A stretch of 16,502 nt of DNA from Nitriliruptoraceae bacterium (GTDB lineage: Bacteria > Actinomycetota > Nitriliruptoria > Nitriliruptorales > Nitriliruptoraceae), in the NCBI GenBank assembly GCA_007116505.1, contig SKII01000065.1:1-16502 (forward strand). Reading direction: 5' to 3'. The stretch's first letter is position 1. Each line of letters opens with the position of its first letter. The notes under the pieces were generated by a model that had not been told where the DNA came from, made no database searches, and saw only the letters and a list, made by a program, of their open reading frames with translations. A program made the translations under genes and the position numbers. This document shows, in pieces, positions 1 through 5,619 of this stretch.

Positions 1-57
1 GTCATCCGTCATCCGTCACCGTCCTCGGGCTACGGGGCGTCGCGGGAGGAGCGCAGC

Positions 58-759
58 ATGGTCGGGTCGCCGGACGAGCCCGGTCCTCCACCGACGCCCT
101 TCGAGCGCGTCGTGGCTGCTGACCGTGCCTCGGTCGCCCCCGCGCGCCGGCGTGGCAGCGGTCGCCGGAGGGTCGCTGCGCTGCTCGGCGTGCTCCTCGT
201 CGCTGCAGCGGGCTTCGGCGGAGGGCTCGTGGCGTCGGACCATGTCGCGCTCCCCGACGCGCTGCGGAGCTCCTCCGTCGTCGCGGCGGAGCGCGAGCGC
301 GAGCTCATCGCCGTCCTCGAGGACATCGTCGGCACCGAGGCCCTCATGCTCGTCTTCAACGACGAGGTCGACCGGGCCTTCGACGGCACGTCGGACCGGG
401 AGGTGGCGCTGGACCGCATCGGTCGCGCCGCCGGCACGGGGGCGGGCGGCCTCCTCGACCGGCGGCCCCGCATCGTCGCCCGCACGGCGGGTGCTGAGGT
501 GGCCGGGGTGCGCGAGGCGTACCTGCCGCACCTCGACTCGTGGGTCTCCTACCTGGAGGCCGTCGCCGACCAGCCCGAGCTCCTGCTGCGGACCGACGAC
601 CTGCAGCCCTACATCCTCCGGATCAACGCGACGGCCGAGGTGTTCCGCCTCGCGCTCGAGGAGCTGCTGGCGGCCGGGCCCCCCGCCGCTGCAGCGGAGC
701 TCGCGGAGCGCATCCTCGACGACGGCTTCCGCAGCGACGGGCCGGACCCGACGCTCTGA
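58..759 (+). CDS. Membrane-anchored protein of unknown function
   Basis: I do not recognise this 233-residue protein. It starts at an ATG with a good Shine-Dalgarno (GGGAGGA, 44-50). Residues 1-36 are Pro-, Arg- and Ser-rich and would be cytoplasmic. An Arg cluster (30-38) precedes one hydrophobic segment (about 39-60), so the rest (61-233) should lie outside the membrane. That part is rich in Glu, Leu and Ala and looks helical, with no Cys and no catalytic motif I can name. The frame is open to the left edge of the window, so a longer N-terminus cannot be excluded, but the ribosome binding site supports this start. It lies in the same direction as the secreted M23-domain gene 236 bp downstream, which hints at a cell-envelope role; that is inference only. 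A 13-nt tandem repeat follows one base after the stop. Confidence 0.72.
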   Translation: MVGSPDEPGPPPTPFERVVAADRASVAPARRRGSGRRRVAALLGVLLVAAAGFGGGLVASDHVALPDALRSSSVVAAERERELIAVLEDIVGTEALMLVFNDEVDRAFDGTSDREVALDRIGRAAGTGAGGLLDRRPRIVARTAGAEVAGVREAYLPHLDSWVSYLEAVADQPELLLRTDDLQPYILRINATAEVFRLALEELLAAGPPAAAAELAERILDDGFRSDGPDPTL

Positions 760-760
760 G

Positions 761-799
761 CGGCTCCGAGGGCCGGCTGCGAGGGCCGGCTCCGAGGGC
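761..799. repeat. Three tandem 13-bp units just after a stop codon
   Basis: The unit CGGCTCCGAGGGC occurs at 761-773, 774-786 (one change, C to G at the sixth base) and 787-799, beginning one base after the stop of the first gene. The GGCTCCG in the last unit (788-794) can also pair with CGGAGCC at 813-819. The array could therefore feed a GC-rich hairpin that ends transcription. No T-run follows. Confidence 0.8.
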
Positions 800-896
800 C
801 CGTTCCGCCGGCCGGAGCCCACGATCGAGCGGATGGACAGTGTCCGAAGGGACGGGTCCCTGACGGCCCCGTGTGCGGCGTCCCTCAGGCATCCCC

Positions 897-902
897 TACC
901 CT
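897..902 (+). promoter_or_regulatory. Predicted -10 element (TACCCT) for the M23 gene
   Basis: TACCCT fits the actinobacterial -10 pattern TANNNT and matches hexamers found at the same place before other genes in this window. It predicts transcription starting near 909, two bases before the large hairpin at 911-974. I see no convincing -35 sequence. Confidence 0.45.
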
Positions 903-908
903 CCACGC

Positions 909-995
909 GACGCTCCGGAGCAACATCGAGGGAGCCGCCACGGTCGTTGACGGCCAGCGGACTCCCCCGGAGCGAAGTCTCACGGGGAGCAGTGC
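909..995 (+). promoter_or_regulatory. Structured 5' leader of the M23 gene, candidate cis-acting RNA switch
   Basis: The leader can fold into four stacked helices: P1 pairs 911-918 with 967-974 (8 bp, all Watson-Crick); P2 pairs 930-934 with 962-966; P3 pairs 935-938 with 957-960; P4 pairs 942-946 with 951-955 (one G-U) and is closed by UUGA. An 11-nt bulge (919-929, AGCAACAUCGA) sits on the 5' side between P1 and P2, and a single A (961) bulges between P2 and P3. CTCCCC at 962-967, part of P2 and P1, can instead pair with GGGGAG at 984-989, the Shine-Dalgarno for the 996 start. The two folds exclude each other, as expected for a translational switch. The known c-di-AMP (ydaO) riboswitch precedes some actinobacterial wall hydrolases, but I do not see its conserved sequences here and this element is shorter. 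Confidence 0.45.
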
Positions 996-2066
996 GTGTC
1001 GGTGGTCGGTGGTCGGTGGTGGTCGCGAGGGCGTCCAGTGCTGCGTCGTCGCGCGGGTGTCGTCCTCAGCCTCGCGGTCATCGCCTCCCTGCTCGTCACG
1101 GCCGTGCTCGTCCCACCGAGCCCCTCCGCCGCTCAGGTCGCCGGCCTGCAGGAGGCGAGGGACCGGGCCGCCGGGCTCCAGAACGACCTCGACGCCGCCG
1201 CGGCCCGCTACGAGCAGCGGTGGGCAGCCGTCGAGGAGGCGACCCACGAGCTCGAGCGGCTCGAGCGGCGTGGCGTCGAGCTCGCCGACGAGGTCCGCGA
1301 GCTCGACGTCCGGCTGGCTGACCGCGCGCGCAATCTCTTCAAGCACGGGGCGAGCAGCACGTTCGAGCTGCTGCTCGGCGAGGGCGGTCCTGAAGCGGCC
1401 ATCGAGCGCGCGGGGCTGGCTGCGGTCGTGCAGCGGCGTGACACTGCGCTGTTCGATGAGGCGCGTGCCTCGCGTCTCGCGCTCGGGCAGACGATCGCGC
1501 TCGCCGAGGTGCGACGTGAGGCGCTCGAGGCGCTCGAGGCCGAGGCGGAGGAGGCCCGGGAGGCCCTCGCCAGCCAGCTCGATGCTGCGCAGCAGCGGGT
1601 CCGCGGTCTCGAGACGCTCGCAGCCCGGCAGCGGCTCATCCAGAACGCCCGGCAGTCCGGCATCTACTCCTGCGTCATGGACCGGCGGGTCGTGTCCTTC
1701 CGCGACACGTGGGGAGCTCCGCGCTCCGGGGGACGTCGGCACCAGGGGACGGACGTGATGGCGCCGTTCAACGTCCCCGTCTACGCCTTCACGAGCGGCG
1801 TCATCGTCCGACGTTCCTTGAGCCGGCTCGGCGGGATCGGGCTGCACCTGCGTGGCGACGACGGCGCCACCTACTACTACGCGCACCTCAACGGCTACAC
1901 GTCGACCGCGGTCGCCGGCCGTCGCGTCGTCGCCGGGGAGCACATCGGCTTCAACGGCTACACGGGCAACGCGGTGCGCAGCGCCCCGCCCGTCCACTTC
2001 GAGCGCAGGCCCGCCGGTGGCGCCCCGCACAACCCCTACCCCTACCTCGTCGCCGCCTGCCGCTGA
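996..2066 (+). CDS. Secreted coiled-coil M23/LytM-domain protein, probably peptidoglycan hydrolase or its activator
   Basis: The 356-residue product has an Arg-rich start and hydrophobic core (21-40), with probable signal cleavage near SAAQ (44-47). A long Glu/Ala/Arg coiled coil (about 48-220) follows, then a C-terminal M23 (LytM) domain (about 230-356). This order is that of EnvC- and NlpD-like division hydrolase activators and of actinobacterial M23 endopeptidases. Zinc ligands are visible in HQGTD (His249, Asp253), the catalytic YAHL is present (His297), and His334 lies in VHFE. The usual HxH reads P-V-H here, so the first His is missing. The GTG start at 996 has GGGGAG 6 nt upstream. A second GTG at 1038 (GAGGG at 1027-1031) gives a more typical signal peptide beginning MLRRRAG and is a real alternative. 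Three TCGGTGG heptamers lie between the two starts. Confidence 0.9.
   Translation: MSVVGGRWWSRGRPVLRRRAGVVLSLAVIASLLVTAVLVPPSPSAAQVAGLQEARDRAAGLQNDLDAAAARYEQRWAAVEEATHELERLERRGVELADEVRELDVRLADRARNLFKHGASSTFELLLGEGGPEAAIERAGLAAVVQRRDTALFDEARASRLALGQTIALAEVRREALEALEAEAEEAREALASQLDAAQQRVRGLETLAARQRLIQNARQSGIYSCVMDRRVVSFRDTWGAPRSGGRRHQGTDVMAPFNVPVYAFTSGVIVRRSLSRLGGIGLHLRGDDGATYYYAHLNGYTSTAVAGRRVVAGEHIGFNGYTGNAVRSAPPVHFERRPAGGAPHNPYPYLVAACR
999..1019 (+). repeat. Heptanucleotide repeat (TCGGTGG)x3 directly after the start codon
   Basis: Three exact TCGGTGG copies begin immediately after the GTG at 996-998. Seven is not a multiple of three, so gain or loss of a unit would shift the frame of a protein begun at 996. 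Translation begun at 1038 would be unaffected. Confidence 0.9.
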
Positions 2067-2113
2067 GCGGCGGACGGCAAGGATCGGTCCCCACGTCGGG
2101 GCGGAGGTCGGCC

Positions 2114-2557
2114 ATGCGCCTCGCGGTCGTCGCCGGTATCGCGGCGGGCACGCTCATCGCCGTGCAGACCGCCATCATCAGCGCGTTCGGGGAACGCCTG
2201 CCCGCGTTCGTCGTCGCCACGTGGGTGCACGTAGGAGGGCTCGCCTTCGCGCTCGCAGCCGTCGCGCTGAGCCGCACCAGCCTCCGCTTCGAGGTGGTCC
2301 GGGCGGCCCCGTGGGGGCTGCTCGCAGGTGTCGCCGGTGTGCTGCTGATCACCGGGATCGCGGTGGCGGTCGGCGGACTCGGGCTCGCCTCGACGCTCGC
2401 GCTCGTGACAGGCGTGCAGCTGCTGGTCGGGTTCGGGATCGAGTCGAGCGGGCTCGCGGGGCGCATCGTCGCGCTCGACCCGGTCCGCCTCGGAGGAGCA
2501 GCCCTCATCGTCATCGGTGTGTACGTGGTCGTCGGCCGTGGTCCGGCGGCCGCCTGA
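2114..2557 (+). CDS. YdcZ/DUF606-type small DMT-superfamily membrane protein
   Basis: The 147-residue hydrophobic protein has about five membrane segments (near 2-24, 31-52, 66-87, 90-110 and 125-141). Its first helix contains GTLIAVQTAIISAFGERL, which resembles the conserved N-terminus of the YdcZ (DUF606) branch of the drug/metabolite transporter superfamily, and the length fits that half-size family. Such proteins are thought to work as pairs or dimers; the substrate is unknown. The ATG has GGAGGT upstream (2103-2108). It starts 47 bp after the M23 gene and is probably co-transcribed with it. The last residues (GRGPAAA) and the stop lie within the first unit of a 29-bp tandem repeat, so the C-terminus has been shaped by that repeat. 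The call to family level is fairly secure; function is not. Confidence 0.8.
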   Translation: MRLAVVAGIAAGTLIAVQTAIISAFGERLPAFVVATWVHVGGLAFALAAVALSRTSLRFEVVRAAPWGLLAGVAGVLLITGIAVAVGGLGLASTLALVTGVQLLVGFGIESSGLAGRIVALDPVRLGGAALIVIGVYVVVGRGPAAA

Positions 2558-2610
2558 GGTTCGGCCGCGGTCCGGCGGCCGCCTGAGGTTCGGCCGCGGT
2601 CCGGCGGCCG
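2533..2610. terminator. Three tandem GC hairpins, possible bidirectional terminator
   Basis: Each repeat junction forms a 7-bp stem CGGCCGC / GCGGCCG with loop GGTCCG, at 2562-2581 and 2591-2610; a slightly weaker copy lies at 2533-2552. They sit between two convergent genes and would fold on either RNA strand. No T-run follows, so this would be a GC-hairpin-only type. Termination is inference. Confidence 0.4.
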
Positions 2611-2615
2611 CCTGA
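2540..2615. repeat. 29-bp tandem repeat (2.6 copies) filling a convergent intergenic gap
   Basis: Two full 29-bp units (2540-2568 and 2569-2597) and an 18-bp partial third (2598-2615) are identical over their shared length. The first unit carries the stop codon of the YdcZ-like gene, and the array ends at the base before the stop codon of the E2 gene on the other strand. Confidence 0.92.
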
Positions 2616-3935
2616 TCAGCCGAGCAGCTCGTCCACCTCGGGGCCCCACGCGTCGGAGTCGACGAGCGCGGCGAGGTCGCTGAGGAACCGGGCGGCGTCC
2701 GCACCGTCGATCAGCCGGTGGTCGTAGGTCAGGCACAGGTAGGTGCGATGCCGGATCGCGATGCGGTCGGTGCCGTCCTCATCGGTGACGACGACAGGTC
2801 GCTTCTCGATCGCCGGCGTCGCGAGGATGCCGACCTCCGGCGGGTTGAGGATCGGGGTGTCGAACAGCGAGCCGCGCGATCCGGTGTTGGTGATCGTGAA
2901 CGTCCCACCCGAGAGGTCGTCAGGGGTGATGCGCTTCGTGCGGGCCCGGTCGGCGAGGTCCGCGATCCGCTGCTGCAGCGACACCGGTCCGAGCTCGTGT
3001 GCGTCGTGGATGACGGGGACGATGAGCCCGTTCGGAGCGTCGACGGCGATGCCGAGGTTCACACCGGCATGCAGCGTCATGGTCCCGGCGTCGACATCGA
3101 GCGACGCGTTGAGGAGCGGGTGCTGCGCGAGCGCTCGGACGGTCGCGTGCGCGAGGAACGCCATGGGGGAGAGGGAGATGCCGTGGCGCGCGCGGGCGGC
3201 CTCCCTCACGCGTCCGCGGAGGCTCATGATCCGCGTGACGTCCGCCTCGACCGCCGCGGTCAGCTGCGCGGTCGTCTGCAGGCTCTCGTGCATGCGCTGT
3301 GCGATGACACGCCGCATGCGGCTGAGCGGTTCCGTGCGGGAGCCGCCCTCCGGGCCGAGCGACGCCCGGACGGGTGCAGGAGCGGCGAGCCGCGGTGCGC
3401 CACCTTCGAGGGCGGCACGGACGTCGTCGAGGGTGACCCGTCCTGCGGGTCCCGTCCCGACGATGCCGCGCGGGTCGAGCGCGTGCTCGCGCAGCAGGCG
3501 GCGCACGATCGGGGAGAGCCGCATCGCGGCCGCCTCCGCATCGAGGGGCGCACCGGCGTCACGGGGTGCACGGACGGGAGGCGCAGGTGCGGGCTCAGCC
3601 GTCGCAGCAGGGGCCGTCGCAGCAGGGGCCGTCGCAGCAGGGGCTGAGGTCGGCGCGGGCTCCGGCGCAGGCTGCGTCGGGGCCTCCGAGGTGGCCTCGG
3701 CCGGCTCGAGCTCGAGCAGGACACCCCCAACGGGGACCTCCGCCTCGAGGTCGGCCACGAGCCGCGTCACGACCCCGGACCGTGGGCTCGGGACCTCCGT
3801 ATCGACCTTGTCGGTCGACACCTCGGCGATCGCCTGCCCCTCGGTCACCGTGTCCCCGACGGCGACGAGCCACGCGACGAGGACACCGCCCTCGACAGAC
3901 TCACCGAGCTCGGGGAGCGGGACCTCGACGGGCAT
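2616..3935 (-). CDS. sucB: Dihydrolipoamide acyltransferase, E2 of a 2-oxo acid dehydrogenase (SucB/DlaT-like)
   Basis: E2 moves the acyl group from E1 to CoA in a 2-oxo acid dehydrogenase complex. The 439-residue product starts at MPVEVPLPELGES. It has one lipoyl domain (1-77, lipoyl Lys43 in STDKVDTE), an Ala/Pro/Thr hinge (80-130), a peripheral-subunit binding domain (about 139-175) and a catalytic domain (about 203-439) with YDHRLIDG (His406, Asp410). The GESVEGG and STDKVDTE motifs favour the oxoglutarate or actinobacterial shared type, but pyruvate or branched-chain specificity is not excluded. No E1 or E3 gene is in view. It begins 8 nt after the pckA stop, so the two are probably one transcript. 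An upstream in-frame extension to 4157 exists but lies inside pckA and looks random. The hinge holds three copies of a 15-bp repeat. Confidence 0.92.
   Translation of the reverse strand: MPVEVPLPELGESVEGGVLVAWLVAVGDTVTEGQAIAEVSTDKVDTEVPSPRSGVVTRLVADLEAEVPVGGVLLELEPAEATSEAPTQPAPEPAPTSAPAATAPAATAPAATAEPAPAPPVRAPRDAGAPLDAEAAAMRLSPIVRRLLREHALDPRGIVGTGPAGRVTLDDVRAALEGGAPRLAAPAPVRASLGPEGGSRTEPLSRMRRVIAQRMHESLQTTAQLTAAVEADVTRIMSLRGRVREAARARHGISLSPMAFLAHATVRALAQHPLLNASLDVDAGTMTLHAGVNLGIAVDAPNGLIVPVIHDAHELGPVSLQQRIADLADRARTKRITPDDLSGGTFTITNTGSRGSLFDTPILNPPEVGILATPAIEKRPVVVTDEDGTDRIAIRHRTYLCLTYDHRLIDGADAARFLSDLAALVDSDAWGPEVDELLG
3601..3645. repeat. 15-bp tandem repeat (x3) within the E2 hinge
   Basis: GTCGCAGCAGGGGCC occurs at 3601-3615 and 3616-3630, and at 3631-3645 with its last base T. 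On the minus strand it encodes APAAT-type repeats (E2 residues about 98-112). The unit keeps the frame, so length changes would only lengthen or shorten the flexible hinge. Confidence 0.9.
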
Positions 3936-3943
3936 GCGGTCGC

Positions 3944-5485
3944 TCAGCCCTCGGCAGCCGCGGCTACGCGCGGGTCGAGCGAGGCGAACCCGGCCAGGTA
4001 CTCGCGTCGCGCGACGCGGAGCTGCTCCACGATGTCCGCGTACTCGTCCTGCCGGCCCTGCCGCTCGTAGAGCTGGCGTGGCTGCAGCAGCTCGACGTCG
4101 TCGATGCCTGGGCAGGAGGCCGCGACCTCGTAGCCGAAGTCCGGGTCGGTCACCCACTGGATGCTGCCGGCGATGATGCCACCCTGGACCGCGGCCGACG
4201 TCGAGATCGAGACCTTCTTCGAGCGCTCGTCATCGTCCCCGCCACCGATGCGGCCGGTGTTGAGGAGGTAGACCTCGAGGTCGCACGTCTCGAGGAGCTC
4301 GAGGAAGCGGTTGCCCATCGAGGACTCCTCCTCGAACCAGAACGGGTTCGTCCCGGGCACGCGCAGCTTCTTGCCGGCCTCGTGAGCACCGCCGGCGCTC
4401 GTCCCCTCGGTCTCACCGAGCATGAAGTACGTCGCGGCCTGGTCCTTCGTGAGGCGCGCGACGGCGGGGATGATGTCCGCGTTGCGGTTGAGGATGAACA
4501 GGTAGCTCGCCTTCGGCAGGTCGCTCGGGTCGCGGTGCCGGATGTTGGCGAGCGGGAACGTGACGCGGCCGTTCGCCGTGTAGCTGTCGTCGAAGAAGTC
4601 GACCTTGCCGGTCGCCTCGTCGACGGCGACGGACTCGAGCCACGCGTCGGAGCGGGTCGCGCCGGCGTGGATCGTCGGCTCGTCGTCGGGGTCGAGCCCG
4701 TAGGACTTCGCGAAGCAGCCGTTCTCCGTCGTGTGGACGGTCCCGTCCGGCATCAGCGCGATGAAGTCGTCCTGGACCGGCAGCGAGCCGCGGACGTTGC
4801 GGAACGTCGTCGTCGTCTTGCCCGTGCCCGAGAGGCCGATGATGAGCGCGAGCTTCTCCACGCCGTCCGGCGTCGACTCCGGCGGGAACGTCTTCGCACC
4901 GGAGTGCATGGCGAGGCCGCCGCGGTCGTGGACGAGACGGTTCCACATCCGCAGGCCGCCCATCTTCGACTCGCCGAAGTAGTCCGAGCCCATCACGCGG
5001 GTCGTCCACGTGTCGAGGTCCACGAGGATCAGGCACTCCTCGTTGTGCTCAGGGATACGCAGCCCCGGGGTGTAGATGACGGTGAACTCGGGCGTCCACG
5101 CGTCGTCGACAGGGAAGTACAGCTGGTCCTGCATCGCGATCACGTTCGCGTTGCGCTGCTCCATGAACAGGCGCGCGCCGGTCCGGAACGACGGATCGGG
5201 GCCGATGTAGCCACGGAGCTCGACCATGTCCTGCTCGGCGATGTAGGCGTCCTGCTTCGCCGCGTACGCAGCCGCCTCGGCGCGCGACATGACCGGCTTG
5301 CCGGTCTCGACGTCGGAGACGAAGAACGTCGACGGGGTGAGTCGGGCGAGGATGCGTGCGGGGTAGTTGAGGTTGCCGAACTCCGTCTCGACGATGCGCG
5401 GCATGTGCTCCAGCACCCAGGCGCGGAGCTGCTCCTGCGACGGGTTCAGCGTGACGCTGCGGGCGGACGGGAGGGGAGCGGACAT
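3944..5485 (-). CDS. pckA: Phosphoenolpyruvate carboxykinase, ATP-type family, divergent
   Basis: PckA makes PEP from oxaloacetate with ATP, the first step of gluconeogenesis. The 513-residue protein has the PckA P-loop GLSGTGKTT (217-225), His194 in LAMHSGA, a DD pair (239-240), ENGCFAK (254-260), Glu269 in DDEPTI, Arg307 in NGRV and NTGRIGGG (409-416). Aligned by eye to E. coli PckA, most nucleotide and metal residues are present, but metal-binding Lys213 falls on Met175 (YFGESKMG). The usual GDDEHGW reads QDDFIAL, and the TGRSPKD motif is not clear. It is therefore a divergent member; activity is likely but not certain. The ATG has GGAGGT 5 nt upstream (5491-5496). It leads a two-gene unit with E2 and is divergent from the ABC ATPase gene. 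A GTP-type enzyme is commoner in actinobacteria. Confidence 0.88.
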   Translation of the reverse strand: MSAPLPSARSVTLNPSQEQLRAWVLEHMPRIVETEFGNLNYPARILARLTPSTFFVSDVETGKPVMSRAEAAAYAAKQDAYIAEQDMVELRGYIGPDPSFRTGARLFMEQRNANVIAMQDQLYFPVDDAWTPEFTVIYTPGLRIPEHNEECLILVDLDTWTTRVMGSDYFGESKMGGLRMWNRLVHDRGGLAMHSGAKTFPPESTPDGVEKLALIIGLSGTGKTTTTFRNVRGSLPVQDDFIALMPDGTVHTTENGCFAKSYGLDPDDEPTIHAGATRSDAWLESVAVDEATGKVDFFDDSYTANGRVTFPLANIRHRDPSDLPKASYLFILNRNADIIPAVARLTKDQAATYFMLGETEGTSAGGAHEAGKKLRVPGTNPFWFEEESSMGNRFLELLETCDLEVYLLNTGRIGGGDDDERSKKVSISTSAAVQGGIIAGSIQWVTDPDFGYEVAASCPGIDDVELLQPRQLYERQGRQDEYADIVEQLRVARREYLAGFASLDPRVAAAAEG

Positions 5486-5569
5486 TCGGGACCTCCAGAG
5501 GGATGCGCGTCGGACCTCGGCCAGCCGACGTCGGTGGGCCTGCGACGCTCGCCGCCTCGCCCGGCAGTG

Positions 5570-5579
5570 ACCCTAGCAT
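5570..5579. promoter_or_regulatory. Overlapping divergent -10 elements between pckA and the ABC ATPase gene
   Basis: ACCCTAGCAT holds TAGCAT on the plus strand (5574-5579), predicting a start near 5586 for the ABC gene. It also holds TAGGGT on the minus strand (5575-5570), predicting a pckA leader of about 78 nt. The two hexamers share a TA, so RNA polymerase could not occupy both at once. No clear -35 is visible. Confidence 0.35.
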
Positions 5580-5619
5580 CGGGCGGAGGACCCCTCCTGA
5601 CGGGTCCCGGGAGGGCATC

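Noticed and set aside
1..21. Short GTCATCC repeat at the left edge
   Set aside because: Two to three imperfect 7-bp copies at the edge of the window are too little to interpret.
16..906. Long open frame on the minus strand opposite the first gene
   Set aside because: Its sequence is Arg/Gly/Glu-rich as expected from a shadow frame in GC-rich DNA. The plus-strand gene has a ribosome binding site, a membrane segment and a normal composition.
909..995. Assigning the M23 leader to the ydaO (c-di-AMP) or GEMM (c-di-GMP) riboswitch
   Set aside because: The known conserved sequences of those families are not visible and the element is shorter than ydaO, so no family name is given.
4941..4993. Loss of further PckA active-site residues (positions equivalent to E. 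coli Glu297 and Arg333)
   Set aside because: A first reading suggested they were missing. Recounting the E. coli motifs places them on Glu269 and Arg307, which are present.
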